Positions 37,268 to 46,507 are shown, counted from the stretch's first letter. The stretch is 64,000 nucleotides of DNA from Labilibaculum euxinicum (GCF_009795715.1 NZ_WTCR01000017.1:20358-84357); one strand, 5' to 3'. A program made the numbers and translations. Notes: a model not told the origin generated them from the sequence alone.

Positions 37268-38182
37268 ATGCAAAAATTATTAGAAACTCAAAAAGAAATG
37301 CAAAGAACATTTCGAGGTTTTATAAGTGATAATCAAGTTAAACTGGATGCAGTCCCTGTTGTGAAAGAAATCATTGATCTGCAGATCGATAAAATGGATC
37401 GGTTCGATGTTCTGTGGGAGCTTACCCAAACGAATTACAGTGGTACCACCATCACCAAACGCAACACAAAGGCATTGGCAGCCAATTATCTGAACCGCAT
37501 TAATCTTCTTTTCTACAATTATTGCCTGAAAAGCAACAAACTGGAAGATCTTCCCAATTTAAAGGGCAGTGTTTCGTTTTACCTGAGCCTGTCCGATGAA
37601 AAATTCATCAGCAAACTGGACTTTACCTGCAGATTTGGTGACAACTTGGGCGATCAACTGGCCGAAACAGCTGTGAGTACAGAAGAATTAGCAGATCTTA
37701 AGGTGCTGCGTTCGAGCTATATCGATCTGGCTCCAAGACCCAGGGAAATAAAGAGCAATACAAAAATTTCGAATCAGGAACTGAAAGATGTGGGGGCAGA
37801 AATTCTCAACATCAACAAAACCAGACTGGACAATGTGATGCAATCTCTCTTTGCCGGTTCCGATCCCGAATTGTATCAAAGTTATCTGGAAGCTACAAAT
37901 ATGGTGAAAGTTGGCCATCGAAAAACTGCTGTATCCGGAAGCATTACCGATAAGGTAAGCAAACTAGCGGTTCTTCAGGCGCACATCCTGATTCCTGAAG
38001 CGGGAATTGACCATTTGTGTACCAGTAAAAAAGGAGGATTCCGAATTGATAAACTGAACCCGGGCACCTATCAAATTCAAATTAAAGCCGTAACCTATAA
38101 AACCATTAGCATGGAATTGGTGCACCGTTACGGTGAAACCAATGTGCTTCAGGTGGAAATGGAAACTGAGAACGGGCAATGA
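37268..38182 (+). CDS. Hypothetical protein with C-terminal carboxypeptidase-regulatory-like domain
   Basis: 304 residues, no signal peptide or membrane segment. The N-terminal two thirds (about 1-215) are helical with no recognised domain (IDLQIDKMDRFDVLWELTQT, NYLNRINLLFYNYCLKSN). Residues about 218-300 form a small beta-sandwich of the CarboxypepD_reg type: AVSGSITDKVSKLAVLQAHI, GGFRIDKLNPGTYQIQIKA. Lack of an export signal is odd for that domain. It stands alone between repeat blocks; the good start context and codon use show that it is a real gene. Function unknown. Confidence 0.75.
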   Translation: MQKLLETQKEMQRTFRGFISDNQVKLDAVPVVKEIIDLQIDKMDRFDVLWELTQTNYSGTTITKRNTKALAANYLNRINLLFYNYCLKSNKLEDLPNLKGSVSFYLSLSDEKFISKLDFTCRFGDNLGDQLAETAVSTEELADLKVLRSSYIDLAPRPREIKSNTKISNQELKDVGAEILNINKTRLDNVMQSLFAGSDPELYQSYLEATNMVKVGHRKTAVSGSITDKVSKLAVLQAHILIPEAGIDHLCTSKKGGFRIDKLNPGTYQIQIKAVTYKTISMELVHRYGETNVLQVEMETENGQ

Positions 38183-38268
38183 ACAAACGGCCTGTGGCAG
38201 AAGTGCCGCAGGCCTGAGTTTTATACCGTATTTGTTAAAAAAAACTCACCCCAGTCTTTCCTCTATTA

Positions 38269-38890
38269 AACACCTCACCCCAACCCTCTCCTGAAGGCGA
38301 GGGAGTTAGCACCGAAATGGAAATACTGCGCATATCGTCATCCTGCCCCGATAGCTATCGCGGGGGAGGAACGCAGTGAAGGATCTCATCCATTTTGGCT
38401 TTTCGTCAGTGCTTGTTGAAACACCTCTCTTCTGCCTTTCCTCAATCAAAATACCTCACCCCAGCCCTCTCCTGAAGGTGAGGGAGTTTTTTGGATAAAC
38501 CCTTAGTAAAACCAAATGCAAACAATTAAAAGTGTATCCCTTAAAATAGCCCAAAGAGTTCATTTTCTTTGTTTTTGTTTATCCTGTTAATTCCTCATAA
38601 ATAGTTTAGACCAAATGGAAGTACTGCACTTTTGGTCATCCTGCCACGATAGCTATCGCGGGGGAGGAACGCAGTGAAGGATCTCATCCATTTTGGCTTT
38701 TCATCAGTGCTTGTTAAAAACACCTCACCCCTGCCTTTCCTCAATCAAAATACCTCACCCCAACCCTCTCCTGAAGGTGAGGGAGTTTTTGTATATACCC
38801 GAGTAAAACCAAATGCGAACAATTAAAAGTGCAACCATTAAAAAAAGCCCAAAGAATTCAATTTCTTTGGGTTTTTTCCTTCGGCCCCGC
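38269..38890. repeat. Duplicated REP-like block
   Basis: Two direct copies of about 260 bp (38315-38572 and 38613-38880). Each has a CGATAGCTATCGCGGGGG hairpin with GAGGAACGCAGTGAAGGATC, then CCCTCTCCTGAAGGTGAGGGAG, then AACCAAATGCAAACAATTAAAAGTG and an AGCCCAAAGA sequence. An extra CCCTCTCCTGAAGGCGAGGG lies at 38284. No gene is supported between 38183 and 38936. Confidence 0.8.
38841..38879 (-). terminator. Terminator of the polysaccharide operon
   Basis: AGCCCAAAGAA and TTCTTTGGG form a 9-11 bp stem with T-runs on both strands, 58 bases after the wbuC stop. It would end the long minus-strand transcript. Confidence 0.7.
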
Positions 38891-38936
38891 AAGAACAACA
38901 GATTCTTGCGAGATGGTACGCCGAAGTTTTTACTTT

Positions 38937-39410
38937 TCACTGCAAATTGAGTATTTTTTCTCTTAAACCCGCAAGATACAACTCACAAACATTTTCTTTT
39001 AATGGATCCGGTGTCCACGAAGCAAACTCCATACCTGCATTTGGTACGTAAGGTCCTTCCTTTATCTCGTAAATTACCGATCCCGACTCCTCTGCTAAAA
39101 TGGTATGCCAAACTCCTGCTGGAATTTCAACCCCATATTCACCCTCTTCGGGAGCTAATTTTTTTGACTCTACAATATTTCCCTGATCATCAAAAAGGAT
39201 TACAGTAATCCTTCCCCGCAACAAAAGGAAAATCTCTACATTCTCGGTATGCCTGTGGGGCGGCAAGTAAGTTTCAGGTTCAAGAGCATTCAACATTCTT
39301 TGCAACAACTCTTCTCCATTTTCATGGAAATTGTAATTCATGCGTTTGCGGGGACTGTTTTTTGCCTCACCTGTTACTCTGTTCAGTAATTCGGTATTGA
39401 TGTATTTCAT
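38937..39410 (-). CDS. WbuC family cupin protein
   Basis: 157 residues. A single cupin fold with the metal-binding LPPHRHTENVEIFLLLRGR motif and a second motif GVEIPAGVWHTILAEE. This matches WbuC, a cupin found at the end of O-antigen loci of many bacteria; its reaction is not established. Last gene of the polysaccharide operon, 93 bases after the sugar-phosphate transferase. Confidence 0.87.
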   Translation of the reverse strand: MKYINTELLNRVTGEAKNSPRKRMNYNFHENGEELLQRMLNALEPETYLPPHRHTENVEIFLLLRGRITVILFDDQGNIVESKKLAPEEGEYGVEIPAGVWHTILAEESGSVIYEIKEGPYVPNAGMEFASWTPDPLKENVCELYLAGLREKILNLQ

Positions 39411-39503
39411 TCTAAAATCAGATATAAAACCAATTAATCATTGGACGAGCCGAAGATTCCTTCCCATCCCTCCTTCTGTAATTTTATCCGCAAAACAATT
39501 CTT

Positions 39504-40481
39504 CTAGGTCAATTGGTGCAAGTGAAAGTACTTTCGTTTCACTGCAACATATACAAATGCCAGTACCAAAAGAATTCCAATAACAAATAGACTTAATGAG
39601 ACGATAGAAAAATCGGATTCTAACAAATACAATGCGATAAAATTAATCCCAATCTGAACCAAAGTATAGCCTGCAGCAACAATCAAGTGCGGTACTTTTG
39701 CCTCATTGGCTAAAATCTGATAAACATGTTTACGATGTGCCTCAAAAATATTCTCCTTTAGAATCAATCGGTGAACGATAGTAAGCACAGAATCCACACC
39801 ATATACAGCCAAAAGCAAGACCACAACAAAGGAAGGTTCAGCCAAGATCAATTTCCCGATCATAAACAGGAGAATAAAAGCAATAGAAATGGCCCCCACG
39901 TCTCCGGCAAAACATTTTGCTTTTTTTCTAAAATTGTAAAAATTAAAGACCAAAAGTCCTAAAGCCGTGCAATAAATCAAATCATTCTCGATAAAAGTTA
40001 CATGATAGTTATTAATCAAGCACAAACCGGAAAGAACAGCCAAACTATAGCCTCCCGTTATGCCATTGATCCCATCCATAAAATTCCAGGCATTGGTAAT
40101 ACCAATAAACAGAACCAAAGCCACAGCAATCCAAACCCACTGCAATTCAAACAAATTTAACTGATAGAACAGCAAGCCCATAGCCAGCAGATGAATGCCA
40201 AGGCGCAACTTATTGGAGAGCGTGAATACATCATCCAGAAAACTGATTAAAGTGATTAGTGTTAATCCCAGAAAAAACCATGGGTAAGAAAAACCGGAAT
40301 AAACAAAGAAGGCAAAGGCTCCAAAATAAAAGATGATTCCTCCTCCACGCAGTGTTATGGATGTGTGAGAGCTTCGCAGGTTTGGCTTGTCGATAATATT
40401 AAAACGATCGGCGAGTAGGAAGTAAAGATTGATTACTATAAACAGGCATGCAGTTAGGAAAATAATTTGATAAAAAGACAT
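39504..40481 (-). CDS. Undecaprenyl-phosphate sugar-1-phosphate transferase (MraY/WecA-like)
   Basis: 325 residues with about 10 membrane segments. DKPNLRSSHTSITLRGGG is the family N-terminal signature. The catalytic Asp cluster is in ITLISFLDDVFTLSNKLRL and NAWNFMDGINGITGGY. HRKHVYQIL is the C-terminal His motif. It transfers a HexNAc-1-phosphate to undecaprenyl phosphate to start each repeat unit at the inner membrane. Confidence 0.92.
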   Translation of the reverse strand: MSFYQIIFLTACLFIVINLYFLLADRFNIIDKPNLRSSHTSITLRGGGIIFYFGAFAFFVYSGFSYPWFFLGLTLITLISFLDDVFTLSNKLRLGIHLLAMGLLFYQLNLFELQWVWIAVALVLFIGITNAWNFMDGINGITGGYSLAVLSGLCLINNYHVTFIENDLIYCTALGLLVFNFYNFRKKAKCFAGDVGAISIAFILLFMIGKLILAEPSFVVVLLLAVYGVDSVLTIVHRLILKENIFEAHRKHVYQILANEAKVPHLIVAAGYTLVQIGINFIALYLLESDFSIVSLSLFVIGILLVLAFVYVAVKRKYFHLHQLT

Positions 40482-40504
40482 TTGAGATTCAATTACGGTT
40501 TATG

Positions 40505-40555
40505 AACTTAAAGCTGTTTTTTATCTTTGTAAAAGATAAAAACAGCTTTAAATCA
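40505..40555. other. Long hairpin between rfbB and the initiating transferase
   Basis: TTAAAGCTGTTTTTTATCTTT (40508-40528) and AAAGATAAAAACAGCTTTAA (40532-40551) form a near-perfect 20-bp stem with a tiny loop. No clear T-run follows on the minus strand, so it may reduce rather than stop transcription, or protect the mRNA end. Confidence 0.6.
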
Positions 40556-40567
40556 AACAATTATTTT

Positions 40568-41617
40568 TTATTTGGAATACATTTCTTTGTAATATTTTTC
40601 GTATTCCCCGCTGGTGATGTTCTCCATCCATTCCTTATTTTCGAGGTACCACTTTACAGTTTTCTCAATTCCCTCTTCAAATTGAAGTGATGGTTCCCAG
40701 CCCAATTCATTCTTTAGTTTTGTAGAGTCAATCGCATAACGCAAATCATGACCGGCACGATCGGTAACATAGGTAATCAGTTTCTCTGATTCTCCTTCTT
40801 CACGACCCAATAATCTGTCAACGGTTTTAATCATCACTTTGATCAGATCAATATTCGTCCACTCGTTAAATCCACCGATGTTGTAGGTATCTCCAACTTT
40901 TCCTTCATGAAAAATTACATCAATCGCTCTTGCGTGATCTTCTACATACAACCAGTCTCTAACATTTTCTCCTTTTCCATAAACCGGAAGAGCTTTGTTG
41001 TTGCAAATATTGTTGATGAACAAAGGAATTAATTTTTCAGGAAACTGATAAGAACCATAATTATTCGAACAGTTCGAAATTACGGTTGGCAATCCAAAGG
41101 TATCCTGAAAAGCTCTCACGAAATGATCCGAAGAAGCTTTGGAAGCCGAGTAAGGGGAATGAGGATCGTAAGCCGTAGTTTCCAAAAAGAAGCCTTCTTC
41201 CCCCAGTGAACCATACACTTCATCTGTAGAAACATGATAAAACAATTTCCCTTCGTAATTTCCCTCCCAAGCGAACTTAGCTGCTTGCAATAAACTCAAG
41301 GTTCCCATTACATTTGTTTGAGCAAAGGAAAATGGATCTTTAATCGAACGATCAACATGAGATTCTGCAGCCAAATGAATGACACTTTCGATCTGATAAT
41401 CTATAAATACTTTTTGAACCTTCTCAAAATCACAAATGTCGCATTTTACGAATTCATAATTTTCTTTGTCTTCAATATCTTTTAAGTTGGCTAAATTCCC
41501 TGCATAAGTCAAGACATCCATATTTACGATTCGGTACTCAGGATATTTATTGACCAACAAACGAACCAAGTGAGAGCCAATAAAGCCAGCACCTCCGGTA
41601 ACTAAGATTGATTTCAT
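40568..41617 (-). CDS. rfbB: dTDP-glucose 4,6-dehydratase
   Basis: 349 residues, an extended short-chain dehydrogenase. TGGAGFIGSHLVRLL binds NAD. HLAAESHVDRSI, the catalytic STDEVYG and YSASKASSDHFVRA (YxxxK) are present. It makes dTDP-4-keto-6-deoxyglucose in the dTDP-L-rhamnose pathway. Confidence 0.97.
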   Translation of the reverse strand: MKSILVTGGAGFIGSHLVRLLVNKYPEYRIVNMDVLTYAGNLANLKDIEDKENYEFVKCDICDFEKVQKVFIDYQIESVIHLAAESHVDRSIKDPFSFAQTNVMGTLSLLQAAKFAWEGNYEGKLFYHVSTDEVYGSLGEEGFFLETTAYDPHSPYSASKASSDHFVRAFQDTFGLPTVISNCSNNYGSYQFPEKLIPLFINNICNNKALPVYGKGENVRDWLYVEDHARAIDVIFHEGKVGDTYNIGGFNEWTNIDLIKVMIKTVDRLLGREEGESEKLITYVTDRAGHDLRYAIDSTKLKNELGWEPSLQFEEGIEKTVKWYLENKEWMENITSGEYEKYYKEMYSK

Positions 41618-41649
41618 TGTAGTATGTTATTTAAGTTTTTTTACTATTT

Positions 41650-41880
41650 ATTGATATTCTGCACAAGGGTAAAGTAAAATCAAGGTAAAAGTCTGACAAG
41701 GATAAAGGTTAAAGTATTAACAAGGTTAAAGGTTAAAGTAAAACAAGATTAAAGGTTAAAAAAGCTTGTACTTCATCACCTTTATAATTTTCACATCATC
41801 CTTTACTCTTCATCCTTTACCCTTTCTCTTTTGAACTTTAACCTTTGTACTTTACCCTTTACACTTGTTCCTTTAACTCC
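41650..41880. repeat. Imperfect inverted repeat of AAGGTTAAAG units
   Basis: The left half (41670-41765) contains four or five AAGGTTAAAGT-like units; the right half (41795-41890) contains their reverse complement (CTTTAACCTTTGTACTTTACC). The right half reaches into the last codons of rfbD. A shorter version lies at 43750-43815 between rfbC and rfbA. Confidence 0.7.
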
Positions 41881-42737
41881 TTTAACCTTTGAATACATTC
41901 TTTTAAAGAATCTCTCCAATATGGAATTTCAATTCCATAATCAGCTTTGATCTTCGCTTTGTTTAGTACTGAATAGTGAGGGCGCTTTGCTGGCGTAGGA
42001 TAATCTTTGGTTTCGATTGGATTTACAATACAATCTACATTTCCCATTTCCATGATGGCTTTTGCAAAATCGAACCAGGACGCAACACCTTCATTGGAAA
42101 AATGATACAATTTTCCAGATGTATCCAACTTATCAGATTTCGAAAGAATTTCAAGACAGGTTTGAGCCAAATCTCTTGCATAGGTAGGAGTTCCTACCTG
42201 ATCAAAAATCACACCCAATTCTTCTCTTTCCTTACCCAAACGAAGCATGGTTTTCACAAAATTGTTCCCAAAGGAGGAATACAACCAAGACGTACGAATC
42301 ACGATGGATTCAGAGTAAGAATTTAAAACAAACTCCTCGCCTTTTCGTTTGGTAGCTCCATACACTCCCAAAGGAGATACTTCAAACTCTTCCGAATAAG
42401 GAAGATGAGCCGTTCCATCAAATACGTAATCAGTAGAGATGTGAATCAGTTTCAAATTCTGTGCTTCAGCAACAGCCACCAAATTTCCAACAGCAGTGGC
42501 GTTTACCAATTCAGCAGTTTTGGAATCTTCTTCGGCCTTGTCAACCGCAGTATATGCCGCACAATTGATGATTCCTTTAATTTGATGATCGCTTGCAAAC
42601 TGTGCAAGCATCTCTCGATTGCAAATGTCTAATTCCGGTAGATCGGAAAAAACAAATTCCAAATTTGAAAATGATGCACTAAGCTCATTTATTTCTGAAC
42701 CCAATTGACCGTTTGCTCCTGTTATTAATATTTTCAT
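41859..42737 (-). CDS. rfbD: dTDP-4-dehydrorhamnose reductase
   Basis: 292 residues from ATG 42737; a GTG 18 bases upstream lies inside the flanking terminal repeat and is rejected. ITGANGQLGSEINEL binds NADPH; HISTDYVFDG and YGATKRKGEE hold the catalytic residues. It produces dTDP-L-rhamnose. The last residues (LKELKEQV) are encoded by AAGGTTAAAG-type repeat DNA. Confidence 0.96.
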   Translation of the reverse strand: MKILITGANGQLGSEINELSASFSNLEFVFSDLPELDICNREMLAQFASDHQIKGIINCAAYTAVDKAEEDSKTAELVNATAVGNLVAVAEAQNLKLIHISTDYVFDGTAHLPYSEEFEVSPLGVYGATKRKGEEFVLNSYSESIVIRTSWLYSSFGNNFVKTMLRLGKEREELGVIFDQVGTPTYARDLAQTCLEILSKSDKLDTSGKLYHFSNEGVASWFDFAKAIMEMGNVDCIVNPIETKDYPTPAKRPHYSVLNKAKIKADYGIEIPYWRDSLKECIQRLKELKEQV

Positions 42738-42751
42738 TTCCTTATTTTTTT

Positions 42752-42779
42752 CCACAAATTACTCAAATGACACAAATTA
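42752..42779. repeat. Left terminal inverted repeat (28 bp) of GxxExxY cassette
   Basis: Starts CCACAAATTACTCAAATG and is the exact reverse complement (28 of 28) of 43154-43181. Its inner end contains the stop codon of the GxxExxY gene; its outer end is 15 bases from the rfbD start codon. Confidence 0.92.
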
Positions 42780-43154
42780 AAGAATAACACGTTTATACTG
42801 TAAACTTTTTGCGCCAAAATTAACAAGCAAACCAACACGTTTTCCTGTCGCTTTTAAATAGTTCAAAACTTGGGCATAATGAACATCAGTAAGTGCATTC
42901 ACCGCCTTTAACTCCACAATTACTTCATCAAAACAAATAAAATCAGCAAAATACTTCTTATTAAGCTCACGTCCCTTATAAAAAACATCAAGTTGTACTT
43001 CTCTTTCAAAAGGCATTCCAGTATCCATAAACGATAGCTCTAATGCCTCCTGATAGATAGCCTCAAGAAAACCACAGCCTAACTCTGAGTGTACTTCCAT
43101 GCAACAGCCTATGATTTCATAACATTCTTTTTTAAAAAGATATTTTTCATTCAT
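42777..43154 (-). CDS. GxxExxY family protein
   Basis: 125 residues from ATG 43154; an in-frame ATG at 43166 lies inside the terminal repeat. The defining motif is GFLEAIY (G28, E31, Y34). A PD-(D/E)xK-like core is visible as D71 in FADFICFDEV and E81-x-K83 in IVELKAVNAL, so a nuclease fold is likely. The C-terminal LNYLKATGKRVGLLVNFGAKS is family-typical. Function is unknown. It interrupts the rfb gene order and is bounded exactly by 28-bp inverted repeats. Confidence 0.9.
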   Translation of the reverse strand: MNEKYLFKKECYEIIGCCMEVHSELGCGFLEAIYQEALELSFMDTGMPFEREVQLDVFYKGRELNKKYFADFICFDEVIVELKAVNALTDVHYAQVLNYLKATGKRVGLLVNFGAKSLQYKRVIL

Positions 43155-43181
43155 AATTTGTGTCATTTGAGTAATTTGTGG
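43154..43181. repeat. Right terminal inverted repeat (28 bp) of GxxExxY cassette
   Basis: Starts TAATTTGTGTCATTTGAG; exact partner of 42752-42779. It covers the start of the GxxExxY frame and ends 12 bases from the rfbC stop codon. No obvious target-site duplication flanks the pair. Confidence 0.92.
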
Positions 43182-43193
43182 ACATTAAATTTT

Positions 43194-43742
43194 CTAAAAA
43201 GGATTTTCTGTTTCGGCCAATGGCTTCAATAGTTTGTCTTTTCCCGACAATTGAACTTCTTCGGCAGCAATTTGCCAATCGACAGCAATCTCTTCATCAT
43301 TCCAGATGATTCCTGCATCATGACTTGGAGCATACCAGTTATCAACTTTATAGGCAAAAGTTGCTTCCTCACTCAATACTACAAAGCCATGTGCAAATCC
43401 ACGCGGAACAAACAATTGACGTTTGTTTTCCCCGTTTAATTTCACCGCTACATATTTTTTATAAGTTGCTGAATCTTTTCGAAGATCTACAGCCACATCC
43501 AAAACTTCACCTTCAATACAACGTACCAATTTGGCCTGATTAAAAGGTGGTTTTTGAAAGTGCAAACCACGCAGTACCCCTCTTGATGACTTCGACTCAT
43601 TGTCCTGAACAAAATTAACTACCCCTATGTTTTCTTCAAATTCTTTTTGATTGAAAGATTCAAAAAAATAGCCCCTATCATCCCCAAATACTTTAGGTTC
43701 AATAATGACTACTTCTGGTATTTCTGTTTTTATAAATTCCAT
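43194..43742 (-). CDS. rfbC: dTDP-4-dehydrorhamnose 3,5-epimerase
   Basis: 182 residues, a cupin-fold epimerase. FGDDRGYFFESFNQKEF, SSRGVLRGLHFQKPP (catalytic His) and FVPRGFAHGFVVLSEEA are the family signatures. Third step of dTDP-L-rhamnose synthesis. Confidence 0.97.
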   Translation of the reverse strand: MEFIKTEIPEVVIIEPKVFGDDRGYFFESFNQKEFEENIGVVNFVQDNESKSSRGVLRGLHFQKPPFNQAKLVRCIEGEVLDVAVDLRKDSATYKKYVAVKLNGENKRQLFVPRGFAHGFVVLSEEATFAYKVDNWYAPSHDAGIIWNDEEIAVDWQIAAEEVQLSGKDKLLKPLAETENPF

Positions 43743-43749
43743 TGTTTCA

Positions 43750-43815
43750 CAAGTTAAAAGATAAAAGGATAAAGTTCAAAGTACTAAAACTTTTACCTTA
43801 CCCTTTTTCATTCTA
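43750..43815. repeat. Short AAGGATAAAG / CTTTTACC inverted repeat
   Basis: AAAAGGATAAAGTTCAAAGTAC is followed by its rough reverse complement ACTTTTACCTTACCCTTTT. It is related to the larger element at 41650-41880. Confidence 0.5.
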
Positions 43816-43829
43816 ATAAATATTATCCC

Positions 43830-44708
43830 TTATGCTTCTTTTACAAGATTTAACAGGTATTGACCATAACCATTCTTTTTTAATGGCTCCGCCAATTTTT
43901 TCACCTGTTCGGCAGTAATATAACCTTTTGAGTAAGCAATTTCCTCCAAACAGGCCACTTTCAATCCCTGTCGGGTTTCAATGGTTTCAATAAAGCTTCC
44001 AGCAGCCAATAAAGATTCGTGAGTTCCCGTATCCAACCAGGCATAACCCCGTCCCATTAACTCCACTTTCAGACGGCCTTGCTTTAAATACTCCTGATTT
44101 ACTGTAGTAATTTCTAACTCTCCACGATGAGATGGCTTCACATTTTTAGCTACCTGCACCACATCATTTGAATAAAAATACAAACCAACCACTGCATAAT
44201 TGGATGCAGGCTTCTCTGGTTTCTCCTCAATGGAAGTTACTGTTCCCTCTTCATCGAAAGCAGCAACACCATAACGTTCTGGATCACTTACATAGTATCC
44301 GAAAACGGTTGCTTTGCCTTCGTCCTCTACATTTTTACGTGCATTTTTCAACATGCCTGTAAGATTGTGTCCGTAGAAAATATTATCACCTAGTACCAAG
44401 CAAACGGAATCATCTCCAATAAACTCATCCCCAAGAATGAAAGCCTGCGCCAAACCATCAGGACTAGGTTGCTCTTTATAAGATAATTTTAATCCCAAAT
44501 CCTCACCCGAACCTAATAATTTCTCAAAATTAGGTAGATCCTCAGGAGTGGAAATAATAAGTATCTCCTGAATCCCTGCCAGCATCAAAACTGATAGTGG
44601 ATAATATATCATGGGCTTGTCGTAAACAGGCAATAGCTGCTTCGAAACTCCTTTGGTAATTGGATACAAACGGGTTCCGCTGCCTCCTGCTAAGATTATT
44701 CCTTTCAT
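43830..44708 (-). CDS. rfbA: Glucose-1-phosphate thymidylyltransferase
   Basis: 292 residues. [20 protein letters not shown] is the nucleotidyltransferase signature; [25 protein letters not shown] and [13 protein letters not shown] follow. First step of dTDP-L-rhamnose synthesis. Confidence 0.97.
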   Translation of the reverse strand: MKGIILAGGSGTRLYPITKGVSKQLLPVYDKPMIYYPLSVLMLAGIQEILIISTPEDLPNFEKLLGSGEDLGLKLSYKEQPSPDGLAQAFILGDEFIGDDSVCLVLGDNIFYGHNLTGMLKNARKNVEDEGKATVFGYYVSDPERYGVAAFDEEGTVTSIEEKPEKPASNYAVVGLYFYSNDVVQVAKNVKPSHRGELEITTVNQEYLKQGRLKVELMGRGYAWLDTGTHESLLAAGSFIETIETRQGLKVACLEEIAYSKGYITAEQVKKLAEPLKKNGYGQYLLNLVKEA

Positions 44709-44722
44709 AAAAAATAAATGTA

Positions 44723-45217
44723 TTAATTCGTCAATTTACATTTTGTAATGATATCCTTATAAGACCCATTAAACAAATAACATTTCTCCTTCAATAAACC
44801 AGCGTTTATACCTGCATTTAGATCACTTTCTTTATCCCCAACCAACATTGAAGACTCTAAATCTATTCCAAAATCCTTAGAGGCTTTTAAAAGCATACCT
44901 GGGTTAGGTTTACGACAATTACATGCTCCCGTGAATTCAGGGTGATGTGGACAACAATAGGCCTTTGTAATTTCAATGCCCTTAATTTCAAATTCTGCAA
45001 GCATCCACTTTGTCAATTTCCAGAACTCCTTTTCAGTATAATAGCCTCTAGCTATTCCTGCTTGATTTGTAATTATTACAATCAAATAGCCTTGGTTCAG
45101 AAAAAATTTACAAAATTCAAATATTCCTGGAATAAAATCAAAACTCTCAATCTTATGCACATAATTATATTCGTGATTAATTACTCCATCTCGATCTAAA
45201 AACAAAGCTTTCTTCAT
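44723..45217 (-). CDS. gmhB: D-glycero-D-manno-heptose-1,7-bisphosphate 7-phosphatase
   Basis: 164 residues, a HAD-family phosphatase. [16 protein letters not shown] has the DxD nucleophile; [13 protein letters not shown] is motif [19 protein letters not shown] is the GmhB zinc loop; [13 protein letters not shown] is motif III/IV. With its neighbours it makes GDP-D-glycero-alpha-D-manno-heptose. It overlaps the next gene by 4 bases. Confidence 0.92.
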   Translation of the reverse strand: MKKALFLDRDGVINHEYNYVHKIESFDFIPGIFEFCKFFLNQGYLIVIITNQAGIARGYYTEKEFWKLTKWMLAEFEIKGIEITKAYCCPHHPEFTGACNCRKPNPGMLLKASKDFGIDLESSMLVGDKESDLNAGINAGLLKEKCYLFNGSYKDIITKCKLTN

Positions 45218-45912
45218 ATTTTAAAAGGTAATTCAATTTTAGCTTTCGTATAATCTACAGGAATTCCAATGTCAATAAAATATCCATCAGATTTAAATGC
45301 ACCAAACGAAACAGACTTAACATACTTTTCGAGAAATGTTTTTTCAAAAGAAAATTTTTCATCTTTAGGCATCATTCCCATACAGACTGAATTCATAAGA
45401 TAAATACCGCCATTAATAAAGCCTTGCTTACAATATCTTTTTTCAATAAAATCTTCTACAAAATTATCGTTAGTTTTTACAGAGCCATATCTCTCAAAAT
45501 CAAACATCTTTTTCACAACGATAGAAAAAGGATTATTCTGTTTATTATGAAAATCATAGAACTCTTTCAAATTAACATTGAAAAAAGTATCACCATTTAT
45601 AACAAATACTGGTCTATTTTTATTTTTAACTTTATCATAAGCTTTTTTTATTGCCCCTCCTGTCCCAAGAGGTTCAACTTCAAAAGAATAACTCAAATGA
45701 ATTCCTTGATAATTTTCACTAAAATAATCTTGAATAACATCTGCTTTATATCCAACAGCAAGAATCAAATGATCAATCCCATTATTTAATAGCCAATCAA
45801 AAAGATATTTCAAAAAAGGCTTTCCATTAATATCAGCCATTGGCTTTGGTACATCAATTACCATTTCTTTTAATCTTGTACCAAAACCTCCAGCAAGAAT
45901 GATAGCTTCCAT
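45214..45912 (-). CDS. hddC: D-glycero-D-manno-heptose 1-phosphate guanylyltransferase
   Basis: 232 residues. AIILAGGFGTRLKEMVIDVP and KPMADINGKPFLKYLFDWL mark a sugar-nucleotidyltransferase of the HddC type. VINGDTFFN is the metal site. Placed between gmhB and gmhA, so guanylation of heptose-1-phosphate is the natural role; another NDP-sugar is possible. Confidence 0.85.
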   Translation of the reverse strand: MEAIILAGGFGTRLKEMVIDVPKPMADINGKPFLKYLFDWLLNNGIDHLILAVGYKADVIQDYFSENYQGIHLSYSFEVEPLGTGGAIKKAYDKVKNKNRPVFVINGDTFFNVNLKEFYDFHNKQNNPFSIVVKKMFDFERYGSVKTNDNFVEDFIEKRYCKQGFINGGIYLMNSVCMGMMPKDEKFSFEKTFLEKYVKSVSFGAFKSDGYFIDIGIPVDYTKAKIELPFKI

Positions 45913-45920
45913 TATTACTA

Positions 45921-46505
45921 TTATTTTAGATTTCCAAATATTTCTTCTTCAACGATAGCACAAATAGTATGACCTATCAAAATATGAGCCTCTTGAATTC
46001 TTGGAGTTTCCTTTGATGGAACTTTTATACAATAATCACACAAACCACCCATTTCTCCACCCGTCAAGCCTGTTAATCCAATAGTTACCATGTTTTTAAT
46101 TTTTGCTTCTTTAACCGCTTCTATAAGATTCTTAGAATTACCTGATGTTGAAATAGCGAAAAAAACATCACCTTCACTACCTTGAGCTTGTATCTGACGA
46201 CTAAATACTTTTTCATATCCATAATCATTACCAATTGCGGTAAGAATTGATGTATCTGTAGTAAGGGCTATAGATGGTAATCCTGGGCGATCAAAATAGA
46301 AACGACTAACAAACTCCCCTGCTATATGTTGAGCATCTGCGGCACTACCACCATTACCTGCTAACAATGTTTTTCCACCTTTCTTATAAATTTCAACACA
46401 TAATTTTGAAACTTCTTTAATTAATGCTACTAGTTCCTCGTTATTTAATATTTTATTCTTAACATTTATTGATTCTACTATTTGTTCTTTAATAAAATTC
46501 TCCAT
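45921..46505 (-). CDS. gmhA: Phosphoheptose isomerase (SIS domain)
   Basis: 194 residues. LLAGNGGSAADAQHIAGEFV and AISTSGNSKNLIEAV are the SIS-fold phosphate-binding loops of GmhA. It converts sedoheptulose-7-phosphate to D-glycero-D-manno-heptose-7-phosphate, the first step of the heptose branch. Confidence 0.92.
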   Translation of the reverse strand: MENFIKEQIVESINVKNKILNNEELVALIKEVSKLCVEIYKKGGKTLLAGNGGSAADAQHIAGEFVSRFYFDRPGLPSIALTTDTSILTAIGNDYGYEKVFSRQIQAQGSEGDVFFAISTSGNSKNLIEAVKEAKIKNMVTIGLTGLTGGEMGGLCDYCIKVPSKETPRIQEAHILIGHTICAIVEEEIFGNLK

Positions 46506-46507
46506 TC

